Assembly: GCF_032062135.1 (NCBI RefSeq)
Contig: NC_092858.1
Span: 128,470,585-128,534,584, forward strand
Reading direction: 5' to 3'
From: Pyxicephalus adspersus
Lineage: Eukaryota > Chordata > Amphibia > Anura > Pyxicephalidae
DNA: 64,000 bases
Part shown: positions 53,271-64,000 of the stretch, in pieces
How positions within the stretch are numbered: the first letter of the stretch is position 1
Layout of the letters: every line of letters starts with the position of its first letter
The notes under the pieces: model-generated
Seen by the model: only the letters and a program-made list of their open reading frames with translations
The model's database searches: none
Told to the model about the DNA's origin: nothing
Position numbers and translations under genes: made by a program

Positions 53271-56200
53271 CCTTCTGGACTAGCCCTCACTGTAGTGGTT
53301 TCTGCACATTCTATACATTTTCTACTTACAGTTCACCTACTCCAGGTCTATTCCTCCCTAAAACTAAACAAACTAGAAATTTAACCCACTCTTTAGGTCA
53401 TTGACTATATCTGCACTATGACTTTGCTGATTCCTTTAAGGTCTTTGCCCCCAGCCTTAGAATGTCCCATTTGGCTACAATGTCTAATCTTCTTAGTATA
53501 TTTCTAAAAGTTATACAGACACTAAATAAATGTTGTTTAAAGTAAATGATTCACAACCTATCATCAGATAATTGTTCATTCAAAAACTGACCAATGAAAT
53601 GAAAAGATGATGATTCGCAATAAATCTTGGGTGCCACAAACAATCTAGCCCAGAGGACTGGTTCAGGCAATTATCATTCATCTTCTGGCCTATGAACGGA
53701 TATCACTAGACAGTGAATGACCATTGCCATATCTATGATTGTGGCCAGTTACAACATTTGGCTACATACAGATAAGTACAAGTTTTCATGAGTTACCAAC
53801 TAAGTGTTCTCACCCAGGAATATCATAATCCATGATTCTATGCCTATGAAAGAAGAGCTTGACAGGCCAACACATTGACTAAAGAAGCAATCCTGAAGTC
53901 ATCACAGATATGTCACCTGACTACTGACTATGCATGATTGTTTCTGTGGACAATCATTTGCTGTCTGCAGACATCTGTGCAAGGAACATCTGAACAATAA
54001 TTACCATTTCACCTGTTCTGCATACACTAACCCCAGCTATACATGGGTTTGAAATAAAATAATAAAAATAAATAGAAATTTCAAATTTGTATTAACTTAC
54101 AGCAAAGCTAAATGTATTTTAGTTGAGCCCATAACCAGAGGCATACGAGGCAGAATTACTTACCATTACACCAACGAAGATCACAATGTACAAAAGTAAT
54201 GTAGATTTCTATCAATTAGGATACAAAGTTTCAGGCTGAAAGAGTATGTGTTCCTGTATACAGATTGCCAAGTAAAGCATAATATTACATTGAGTTTAAA
54301 AGACTTAGACTGAAGAAAAGGAAAGTAAATAGCTAAATTGGAGGGCTATTGGACAGCACAGGTCAGTGGAAAAAAGCTTGATAATGTAGTCCATCAAACT
54401 GGAAGGTAGGTTCAGGATACCTTCTGTAGCTTTTAATGCTTTTTGTGGGGAAAGTACAATGTACAAGGAAACAAACCAATCACTTTCATAACAAATTGTT
54501 GATGAAGAAAGATAAGGCTGGAGTTTACTTTATTATAAAAATCTTGTGTGTGACTGATCTGACATACAACCAGGGGTGCCAAACAAAGCTATGCTACAGA
54601 TTTGGCCATGCAGCCATGTATGGATAAATCTAGTAAAGAAAACCTAAGAAAGTTGTTATTGCTGGACGTTCCTTGATTAAATGCTAGTTTTCTTGTTGAT
54701 ATGGGGATCCAAATTTTACTACTTTTTGAACTAGAACAACTAAACAGATTAGGATTTCAAATTTACTTTTGCGTTATTAGATGTATGTTTGTTCTATTTC
54801 TTTGTGTTGCAATACTGCAAGGCATCACAAATCTAAACCAAATGTGGTCTCTTGTAAAGGATGTGTGTATAGATTTAATACAAGAAAATGGGTGACACCA
54901 GAATAGCAGTTCAGATCACCATTCAGCACAATACAGCATAAAAAAAACAGAATAAAACTGATTTTCTGTTCACTTGTTGTTGCTGCCTGATATCTTATCA
55001 ACATGCTAAAAAAATCCTTTTACACACACTTTAGTCAATGATCCCACTTTGGTTAGCAGGGTATAACTTTACGTTTGGCCCCGGTAAATTTTAGTGGTCC
55101 CCTCCAAGTAACATGAAAGCAAATAGGAACTTTGACTGCATTGCAAGGACTTCCTACCACCAGTTAACAATCCAGCTCCTTGCTATCAATAAACCAGGGA
55201 CCAGGAGTAATAGGATACCGGGTTTCGACCAGCACCTGTCTGTAATTGTAAAGTATAGCCTCTTGAGGCCCCCGAAAAAACACCATGTTACTCATCAGAG
55301 TAATTGCAATTTGCATGCCTGGAAAACACAGCTCCAAAAATACCCACAGATTTGTTTAGACAGCACATCTTGATTCTAAAAATAACATTCCTAGTCAAAG
55401 TTATTACTACCGGAAAAAAATTAAAGAACACCTAACTCAGAATGTGGATTGCTAAACGTTAAACTATGTAAAACCCAAACACTGCACGTGTCCTTGCATG
55501 TAAATGTGTCCCTAATTTTAAATAGTAGGATAGTCAACTCCCTAGGGCAAATTTCCTGTTACCCTCTCTGGTCCCCATGTGTTAGAAGGGAAAAACCTCT
55601 CCAGTTGCAGCATAATTATTGTAAGAGCACTGGATGAAATCCAAGGCTGGCGGACACTCATTCAGATCACGATGTAACTCTTGTCAAAGAGCGAGACAGT
55701 CTGCCTGTCTATCTTGGTGGCCCTGACTCTAACCTGTCTGCCCTTCCTCGTTCACACCTTCACTTATCCTACTCCCAATCTTGCAGAGAAGCAGTTAGCT
55801 GCTTGAGTGCAAAGAATGAATGACAGCAGCTGTCTCTACCTCAGCAGATTGGACCAAAAGCTTCCTCCTCCATCACAGACATTGTTGTGATTGTGCTATC
55901 AAAGAATTTAACTATTCCCTTACTAAACAGGGTACAGAAAGAATGCTGTTCAGCTTGGGACTGTGGCCAGCTCAAGATCCTTCTGATGATTACAGGGTTG
56001 GCACAACCTGTGCTAGTGGAAATGCATATATGTTTATGTAAATAAACACTTTTAACAGGAGACATTCTAAACATGGGATTGTGATGTGAAAGGGTGGTCG
56101 GATGGCCTACATATCTGACCTTTGGATGGTGTTAATGTTAGGATTCTAGGATATTGTGGGAGATTGGCCAAAAATTCTCAGCTAATTGCTAGGTCTGAGA

Positions 56201-56999
56201 ATGTTTGGCAGGGGCTGTCTGCGATGTCTAATGTTACCTGTAGACTAGGGTGACATCTTTTCTGGGATAAATTGACAGCCTTTTAAACCCTTTCCTATTA
56301 ATAACATTGACAACAAATGCCAGTTAGGTTGATGAGTACCAGTCCTATCCACGGAGAAGGGGGTAAAAAAGACACCAACGAATATAATCATTAATGCTTA
56401 ATTAAATGTAATAAATGTAAGTCTTCTAAGTACCTGATTAGCCTGTTTCAGTATTTTTTTAGCAGAGGTCAGACATGGGAGGGAGAAGCAACCAGGCGCA
56501 AAAAGCATGCTGATGGGAGGAGAGACGTTATGGTTGTGCTATTTCCTATGGGGAAGAGACGTGTCGATAAAAAAAAATTAGAGTTGAGAAAGATCGAGTC
56601 TGTTCTACTTCCAAACAGGCCGATGCTGCATGCTAGGGTTGTGTAAACCTGGACTGGGTGAGCAGATATACAAATTTTGACTGGCAAAACAATTTCTTTC
56701 TATGCCTTTTAGCTGTGTACTATGCTGTTTATCACGATTTCAACTTTAAATTCGACAGATTAGCAAAGCAGTTTCTTATGCATCCGGAGACCTGCTCATT
56801 CAGGTGAAGGGTTGTCATACATATTAAGAGGTTGGGTCACAAACAATGGGATCAGGGAATTACTCATGCCATTTTGCAGCATTATATATACTAAATACTA
56901 TCTGTGGTCCTTAAGCGATACCACATAATAAATTGGCCACTACAGTTATTAAGTAGGCTCAATAGAATATTGTCTCTGAGCTGCTGATTACAGATGATG
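53271..56999. other. unannotated AT-rich DNA
   Basis: Scattered short frames occur (55113-55373 and 55820-56041 among them), with no recognisable domain. About 53560-54000 may be an old foldback repeat, but no ends were definable. Confidence 0.4.
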
Positions 57000-57720
57000 A
57001 TGATTTTCTCCCAATGCATTTAAGAAAGCTGAAGGACTCTTTTTAGTTGCTATGAACTACACAAACATCTATCTCATCAGCCACAGTAAAAGCTGGCCTG
57101 TTACACATAGTCACTTCATCATTTCACTTCCTGCTTAATTCACATAGGGTTAATTTCTCAATCGAAGATTCCGGCTGAAGAAACATCAATCTATAAATCA
57201 ATTCACACTAAATTTTTTTTCCTACACTTCCTCGCACCTTATCCTCTGGTGAGAGTGGATTAATCCATTTGGTGCCCGAGGAAGCGTGCAGAATAGTTGT
57301 ACAGCTGGAGACCTGTGGGCTGGATGTGGTCTCCTAGGGGATTAAATCCTTTCCCACAGTATAGCTGCGAATAAGTGAAAACAATCCAGGGAGGAACATG
57401 CAAACTGCAGCAATATTCCCCATGCACGCACAATTGCGCTGAATGTGTAGCAAAGACACCACAATTGCATTATAAATGACAACCCAGGCATGCACCTCTA
57501 ATATTACAGAATCCTACTGACACATTTTACAACTTGAATGGGGATTCTCATCTAGAAAGCAAGTCAGCCTTCATTTTTATAAATAATCCTATTATCCCCT
57601 ACCTTCCTCTGCTTTACAACAGCAGTGTCAAAGTCATGCACTCAGATTGTCACACAGAGGTAACACAATCAAAATTAAGTAGTTGCTTGGAGGGCCTATT
57701 AATGTTCCAGTGCTGGAGCT
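57000..57720. other. candidate conserved non-coding block
   Basis: This block is unique and complex, with CTTCCTGCTTAATTCACA near 57127, GAGTGGATTAATCCATTTGG near 57254 (a symmetrical GGATTAATCC, the Otx/Pitx-type bicoid site) and CACAATTGCGCTGAATGTG near 57428. It has no transposon ends and no tandem repeats. The GGATTAATCC palindrome is the main positive sign. Confidence 0.27.
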
Positions 57721-58000
57721 AACTCACTTCCTTAAAGACACAGTTTTTTTACACAGGTAAATGAACGTACATTTGCATGAAAGAAAAAAAAATATTTTGC
57801 TCTCCTTCCTTTATGCAGCACATTCAAATATCTTTAAATAGCTATCACAAAATGCCTGTAAAATGCCTGTACAAATAAAAATGTTAGAGAGATCTCACCT
57901 TTAGTGTCTATCAGTGTTTACTATGTACATTTTAAAAAGTTATGTTTTACCTGTGCCAAAAAGTGACCATGTGACAGAAAGCTTGAAAAATGACAAGCAA
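57721..58000. other. unannotated AT-rich DNA
   Basis: This is a gap between two candidate blocks. No gene or repeat was recognised. Confidence 0.5.
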
Positions 58001-58560
58001 TTAAAAATGAGCTAGATGGAATTCTTGCAGCTGAACCACTACAGTCCTTTTTACAGTTTGCTTAGCAAATGGATGTGTCATGCAAGTGATGAGAGAATTG
58101 TTCCTTTTTCTCCTCTCATTCACACAGATTTTTTAAAAGTCAGAAAATCACTACAATAAACATTTCAGGTGCTGTATTGGTCTTCTATTAACCATTTGAA
58201 AAAAAATAAGTGATTTTAGCTAAGTTGATTTTGCCACAAAAATACCAGCACAGAAACTCTCTTCACTCCCTGAACTGCTCAATTGAAATTTGCTTTAAAA
58301 AGTGAAACTTTTTCTTCTTCATTTGAAGGGTGGGTTGCTTTTGAGAAATGTGCATTAGGTAGTTTAGCTTTTGCCTATATTTTTTTGTTTTGATCTTTTT
58401 GACGTTTGTTTTTGCACACTATGTATAAATTCATTTTCAAAGTTTGCAGGAGAAAATGTATGTCTTTCAATGCTTGCAACTAAAAAAGGTCATTGACTGC
58501 TTTTTTTAAAGCCAATGTCCTGTTTGACAGGAATATGTCATTATCTGAATGTCCAAAAAT
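58001..58560. other. AT-rich, motif-dense block, possibly regulatory
   Basis: ATTTTAGCTAAGTTGATTTTG near 58214, CAATTGAAATTTGC near 58281 and CTTTTTCTTCTTCATTTG near 58308 occur in a stretch with no repeats. It continues the unusually repeat-free interval 57-60 kb. Support is weak. Confidence 0.17.
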
Positions 58561-59219
58561 TTGCCCCAGGTTTGATGTAAGGTTAAAGCAGGGGAGGGAT
58601 TGTGTTGGTTGATACTTTAATGTTAGTGACACTTTGCAACACAGTGATTGTTAGGTGAACCATAAGGTTAATACTTGTTCCCAGCAATGAGATCTAAACA
58701 AAAACTATCATAATACAGGCCCATGATCAGGACATCAGGTAGAGTGTCTCCACCTACTTCTAGACATTTATATGTAAGGCCAGGAAAAACAACTATTGAA
58801 GGAGAAGGGTGCAGATAGTACAAGGAATTATTAAAAGGTTAAGCTAAGCACAGGCAGCATACATCCATACCCAATTTTCTTGTTGTGTGGGCTCTATAGC
58901 TGAATACCAGCTCTGCCTGTAAAGTACATATTTACACAGGCCTGCATGGTGTCTACAGTCTTCTATAGGACTTCATTTAAATCAGTCTTTTTCTCCAAAA
59001 GCTAATCTATAGAACATAGAAGTGGTTAAAAAAAGAACAGAACATTGATTGTGGGGGAAATGGTTTCCGTCTTTCATTGCCCGGCTCCGATACTTGCTAT
59101 TGCTTTGTTAGGGGATAAATATAGCATATATAAAATATAGATAGGGAGCAGTCACAAGTGGGGTTGAGCACACAGGCAAAGTAAAAGAATATTTCCACAT
59201 GGAAAGAGATGGAACGAGA
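58561..59219. other. unannotated DNA
   Basis: No gene or repeat was recognised. Confidence 0.5.
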
Positions 59220-59580
59220 TGGAAAATAAAAAACGCTGCTGCATATTGAGCTTAAAGCATGGGAAGTCAACACGTTGGGGGAAGGGACATCACTGTGTTT
59301 CTTTCCATGTCAGCTAGGCAGACGGATCGTTGTGGTCTCCTTTTAAACAGTGGAAAATGTGGGTTTAGCAGCCAGACAGGCGGCCAGCCTTATGAGCACA
59401 AACCATCTCGCTCCTTTTCAGTGTAATCCCTAACAATCCTCCACCCTCATTTGAGAATAAAAAAAAGCCACAGCATGCTTCAAAACCTCATCAGCGTGCA
59501 GTTTTCTGCTCATTCTAAATCAGCCAAGTGCCCAGGGACTAGGCCGGCCTAGAGTGGTCTGGGATAGGTTAAAGGGGATT
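59220..59580. other. candidate conserved non-coding block
   Basis: The sequence has balanced composition, including GTCAGCTAGGCAGACGGATC near 59310, CAGCCAGACAGGCGGCCAGC near 59370 and CATCTCGCTCCTTTTCAGTG near 59404. It is unlike the surrounding AT-rich DNA and has no transposon ends. CTCCTTTTCAGTG resembles a splice acceptor (polypyrimidine then CAG), but no open frame of note follows. Confidence 0.22.
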
Positions 59581-60663
59581 TGGCAGCATACAAGTTTCCA
59601 AAACAAACAATAGAACTGTATTTACTGGAGTGGTTGAAAGAGTCAGAAAAAAATGAATAAAATATAGCTGAAAGGATATAATCAATGCGTTTATCATCAG
59701 TGCCTATTGGCTAACATAAAACCGCTCTTTAACTGACTATGCAAAAAATTTTAAAGAAGAAATTTTGCACAATTGGGATGTGTTCCTAAATGATCTTTTA
59801 GCACTGGCTGGATATAATGTGCCTAAACATTGGTTCAATATACCTGAGCACTTAGACTTGCATGGGCCCGGGCTGTGTCTGATGTCGCAGGGCTGTTTCC
59901 TGCTTCCCCCTGCTAGACTGGGTTGTTTCTTTTAAATCCAAGGTAAGTCAAAAAATATTGTGGGCCACAAAAATAAATAAGTCATGTAGACTTGCAGGAA
60001 AGCTGCAGGTAAAGCTGCTTATGTGTTTTCTTCTCCATGTTTTATTGCTTTTATTAACTAAGGAAATGTTTAATAAACCTTTACATTTTCAGTAATCACT
60101 TTATTTAGACAGTGTCGTATCTGTTCCTCTGATGTAATTAAGGCAAGTCATGGCTAATGTACTCATCTTTTGGGGCAAGCAATGGGCTGGCTTTTGGAAG
60201 GAGTTATGCAAAAATCTAAATACTTTGATGGGTAGATGTCAGTCTGGAGAAGTGGGACATTTTAGACTACCCTAGGTAAGACATTGGATCTAAAGTCTAA
60301 GGAATGAAAATGGCAGGTAAGGCACAGTAAAGTTGGGGAACAAAGGGAATCAATGATGCAGAACATAAGCCCAAACTTAAGGAAGGCATTGTGTGACTAT
60401 TGTACAGCACAGTGAGTAAGCAATTTCAGTACATGAGAGATGCCTATGAAACCGGTAAAGGCTAAAGGCAAGACAAAGATTCACCTTTAAAAAAATATTA
60501 ATGAAATAGTTTATTGGAAGTAACCATCTGCTTTATATATTGGAATACTTTATTGTAAAGACCAGCAAAGAAAATACAAAAATACTGTTTGACAATTATT
60601 AGGTTAATTAAAGTCTTCTGATTCTGCTCAACATTCCCTTCACTGTAAACAACAACAAAAATC
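59581..60663. other. unannotated AT-rich DNA
   Basis: No gene or repeat was recognised. Confidence 0.5.
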
Positions 60664-60666
60664 TAA

Positions 60667-61089
60667 AGGTGCGTACACACTTCCAATTTTTATCGTTCCA
60701 ATCGAACGACGAACGATCGATTGGGAAAAAAATCGTTCGTAAAAAAGTAACCAACGACGCCGACGAACGAGGAAAGTCGCTGGAAACGAACGACCGGACT
60801 GACGGATCGGATTGGACGACGATCGTTGAACATCGTTCGTGTGTACGGTCGTTCGTTGATCGTCCATGTTCAGAGCATGCGTGATGAACGAACGTCCGTC
60901 ACTTTCCTGTCGTGCACATAGTTCCTCTATCGCTCAAACGATCGTATCTATTGTGTGTACAATATCTACGAACGATCGTGTCGTTAACTCTATGTGCAGG
61001 ATCGGTGCTATACGATCGTTCATATATATCGTGCATGAACGTTCGTCGTTCGTTTTCCAACGATAATAATTGGAAGTGTGTACGTAGCT
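60667..61089 (+). mobile_element. PIF/Harbinger-type MITE, copy 1 (423 bp), TAA duplication
   Basis: The left end is AGGTGCGTACACACTTCCAA and the right end reads inward AGCTACGTACACACTTCCAA. TAA lies at 60664-60666 and 61090-61092. A 3-bp TWA duplication is the mark of PIF/Harbinger. The inverted ends extend about 50 bases into the arms, with TATCGTT and CGAACGACGAACGAT in both. The interior is unusually CpG-rich for this window, repeating CGAACGA and CGATCGT words. Open frames on both strands are by-products of this composition. Confidence 0.9.
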
Positions 61090-61092
61090 TAA

Positions 61093-62121
61093 CTCTTATC
61101 TCTTATCTTGAAGCCTTTGGGACTGGTAAATACAGCCATGCCACGGAGTGTGGTGGATGGATCCTCCAGAATGCACTTAAATTATTGATTAGGAAAAATG
61201 GGCAGCCATTGCAGACCTAATTTTTTAAATATGATCTTTTGTATCACTATGCACTTGAACTAAATTTAGCTTGTTCTAAAACTAATCTCACCCTATTTCA
61301 CACTAATTCCATGATTCTATGGCATGCAGTATTGTACCAAGCGCTTTGTGTACACAGCAAGATATTTTTTCTACAAGCTGATGAAAAAAAAAACTTTGTC
61401 TATGTCCTGTTTATGACACCGTAGTCATTGGTGAAAAATCACCACTTTTGCTGCCTTTCTATTTAATAACTGAACACTAAAAGCTTCTTTTAGTTAAAAG
61501 CCCAAAAAACTGCTCTGTTCATTGAGAAAAGCTTTCAAAATGGCCATGCCTAACCTAAATTAATGTTACTCATTACATTAATTTAGAAAGTTAAATCTTG
61601 GCAAAAGCATCTTACTTTATCTATTTAGTAATAGAAAAAAAAAACAGAACTCTTATCTTGGGGACTGATTTACTTTAGAAATGCAAATGTGGGGCTTATT
61701 ATATGGGTTGTGGAGTTCGCTCAATGTCTGATGCACAATGCTATATATTTGCCATCTATATTTGGTATCCTTGTAAAGTACATATTTCAATGAATACATG
61801 TGTCTTACTACTTGGCTGCTATGTTGTAATATTCCTCCTAAAATGTTTGACACAACACTCAATTTGATACAGCCATCTTATTATCAAATGCTGTATACAG
61901 AAATCTATTGATAACCCATCGTTGCTGTCTGGTTAGAAAATTTGCCCTGACTTGATCACAATTCTATCCCTGATGCCATCAATATCTTTTCAGATCGTTT
62001 CTGCTCTTTTAGATCAGCAGTTATCCTTTTCGATAGTTTGGTATCTGTATCCAGGGCTGTGAGGGTTCTATGTCACTGTTTTTGGTGCAGAATTAAGTAA
62101 ATTTTAGGACAAAGGTTAAAC
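61093..62121. other. unannotated AT-rich spacer between the two MITE copies
   Basis: No gene or repeat was recognised. The only simple sequence is short A runs near 61386 and 61636. Confidence 0.5.
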
Positions 62122-62124
62122 TTA

Positions 62125-62548
62125 AGCTGCGTACACACTTCCAATTTTTATCGTTGGAAATGAACGACGAACGATCGATTGGGCAAAAATCGTTTGTAAA
62201 AAAAGTAACCAACGACGCCGACGAACGAGGATAGTCGTTGGAAATGAACGACCGGACCGGCGGATCGGATTGGACGACGATCGTTGACCATCTATCGTGT
62301 GTACGGTCGTTCATTGATCGTCCATGGTCTGAGCATGCGCGGTGAACGAACGTTCGCTCACTTCCTGTGGTGCACGTCACTTCCTGTATCGTTCAAACGA
62401 TCGCATCTATCGTGTGTACAATATCTGCGAACGATCGTGTCGTCATCTGTATGTACAGGATCGGTGCTTTACGATCGTTCGCAGACATCGTGCAGGATCG
62501 TTCGTCGTTCGTTTACCAACGATAATAATTGGAAGTGTGTACGTAGCT
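62125..62548 (+). mobile_element. PIF/Harbinger-type MITE, copy 2 (424 bp), TTA duplication
   Basis: This is the same family and orientation as 60667-61089. The left end is AGCTGCGTACACACTTCCAA, the right end reads inward AGCTACGTACACACTTCCAA, and TTA lies at 62122-62124 and 62549-62551. The different target triplets (TAA and TTA) show two separate insertions and not a segmental duplication. Length and internal order agree nearly throughout. Confidence 0.9.
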
Positions 62549-62551
62549 TTA

Positions 62552-62999
62552 GGTTTTAGATTAAGTGTTGCTGTGTGGGTGTGGAGGATGTTGAGAAGGT
62601 TAAAGTTTATCTAAAAACAAAAGTTTTTGTATCCAGAGTGTGAAATGATTAGAAACTCTGTTAGAAAAAGATACAAAATCTGTTATAGGGGAAACTTGAA
62701 CTGCTAAAAAAAAAAATCTAGACTCACTATTTATTAGCTATACAGTGGTTTTATCCTGACCCTAATCTTTTATTTTAAGTATCACTCTTCCACCTAAAAT
62801 TACCCTCTATTCTTGCCATGACAGTGATGGCCCAACCTATTTGCGTCAGTAGCTAATTTTATCAATTAAGTATGTCAGTCTCCATGAGGATAGACTAAGG
62901 AGAGGCACAGTGGGACAAAGAGAACAGTCTGCAGGACTACACCTTCCTAAATACACAGCTCAACCAGCTATAGTTTAGCATGGGAAACACACATTAGAG
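62552..62999. other. unannotated AT-rich DNA
   Basis: No gene or repeat was recognised. Confidence 0.5.
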
Positions 63000-63190
63000 C
63001 AGTGTTCGCCAACCTTTTCGGGCCGATGGACCACTAAATTTACAGGCTTCGGACCATGCATGCGCGGGGAGCCGGGTGTCACTCAAAGGGGAAGAAACTT
63101 TCCCTTTAGTGACTTCATTATGCCAGAACCTACCCACTCTCCTATCGCAGGTTTGAGTCTAAAGAAACACAACCCCCCTTTTCCCTGAGC
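63000..63190 (+). mobile_element. hAT-like fragment (CAGTGTTCGCCAACCTTTTC)
   Basis: The left end CAGTGTTCGCCAACCTTTTC and the following GGGCCGATGGACCACTAAAT are close to a widespread hAT terminus (CAGTGGTTCCCAACCTTTTT). The GC-rich body ATGCATGCGCGGGGAGCC follows. A matching right end is not visible before the sequence turns AT-rich, so the copy appears truncated at its 3' side. Confidence 0.62.
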
Positions 63191-64000
63191 CTGCGATCCG
63201 TACAGGGGATATGGGCTGTGGCTCTGGCCAGTGCATACCCCCAGCGGGGTCCTTCTGCTTGGACTGCTTCCACAAAAGCTTGCAATAAATATTTCAGTCC
63301 TCTCAAAGTGGTATTTAAAGTAGAACCAACCATATAGGCATCTTGCTTGTAATTGTATTTTAAAAGCACAATTCAGTAGGTATATTCTTCTAGTATGGAA
63401 TGCTGGGGAAATTGTCTACCTTTCCATGTGCCTTGTGATAAATATAAATTGATTAACAAATTGTCCTTTTCTTTCATTATAGAAACCAAGGCCAGTCATC
63501 AATTTACATTTAGTATATTGTAATAAATACACACTTAAAAATCGTAAAATAAACTTACTCATAAAATACACACTTTTAATCATAAAAATTGTAAGGTGTA
63601 TACATGTACATATAATATATTAAACCAAATTACAATTCAGTGACAAAACACAAAATCCTCTAAAAATGATTGCATGGTGGTGTCCAAAAATAAATCATGT
63701 ATATGTATATAACCTGAAAATATATAAATATATATTTATATATAACCTGAAAGATAAAAAGTAGTGGTGCTTAGCTATGCCAATGTTTGATATAGCATAA
63801 CAGTCCAGGGCTTTTAGGCCCAAACCTAACCAAGGGTTTTGTGCTAGGGAGGGATGTGTGTCATGGGGGAGAGTAATGAGTAAAGTGCTAGGGATAGATG
63901 TGTGCTAGGAAAAGGGGTAAGTGTCACAGTGACATTGAAAGTTTGTTCTTGGTATTGAGCCAAACAGTGTAATAACCTGGAGTAACCCAAGCATTGACTG
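63191..64000. other. AT-rich DNA with short local repeats
   Basis: TATATAACCTGAAA occurs twice near 63694 and 63738, within TA-rich sequence. GTGCTAGGGAGGGATGTGTG near 63842 is echoed by GTGCTAGGGATAGATGTGTG near 63887, a two-copy tandem of about 45 bases. No gene was recognised. Confidence 0.45.

Noticed and set aside
60640..62614. Frames of 66-102 codons on both strands in the CGAACGAT-rich repeats
   Set aside because: They are by-products of palindromic, stop-poor MITE sequence and occur on both strands of both copies.

Overview
This window looks like AT-rich, repeat-laden, non-coding DNA from a vertebrate, most probably a frog of the ranoid type. The evidence is the mix of repeats: a Tf1/sushi-type Ty3 LTR retrotransposon with a chromodomain, many short hAT, PIF/Harbinger, Tc1/mariner and pogo-type non-autonomous transposons, a tRNA-derived SINE, an L1-type LINE remnant, and several long-unit degenerate minisatellites. 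I recognise several of these families from anuran genomes, but that is memory and not a search. I found no host protein-coding exon, no tRNA or rRNA gene and no CRISPR. Almost every open reading frame is chance or lies inside a repeat.

Layout. 0-7 kb: unique AT-rich DNA with a hAT MITE (3165-3460) and a SINE. 7.9-12.5 kb: three degenerate minisatellites, one of which switches strand internally. 12.5-18.5 kb: mostly unique, with a mariner MITE and a near-perfect 60-base hairpin. 18.5-19.8 kb: a 44-46 bp minisatellite split by two transposons. 20-27 kb: MITEs and unique DNA. 27.7-34.5 kb: the centrepiece, a three-level nest. A 34-bp-unit minisatellite adjoins a roughly 670 bp hAT-type element built from a chain of hairpins (8-bp duplication CTCCCTAC), and that element is interrupted by a 5.1 kb retrotransposon on the minus strand (5-bp duplication AACAT). 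35-47 kb: further hAT elements, a 1.15 kb TTAA-flanked element and an L1 ORF2 remnant. 47-60 kb: mostly unique, including several stretches that might be conserved regulatory DNA. 60-64 kb: two PIF/Harbinger-type MITE copies about 1 kb apart, then a hAT remnant.

The retrotransposon carries gag (with a CCHC knuckle), protease, reverse transcriptase, RNase H, integrase and a C-terminal chromodomain. Three control features are still readable: a TATA box in the 5' LTR; a 10-base inverted match between the predicted RNA start and the bases just after the LTR, as expected for Tf1/sushi self-priming; and a near-match to the sushi/PEG10 -1 frameshift site at the gag-pol overlap. The copy is dead: frameshifts, two nonsense codons, loss of one aspartate from the RT active site, loss of integrase zinc ligands, and a 3' LTR without U3.

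The wide gene-free stretches and scattered complex, non-repetitive blocks would fit a gene desert or a large intron. That is inference only.
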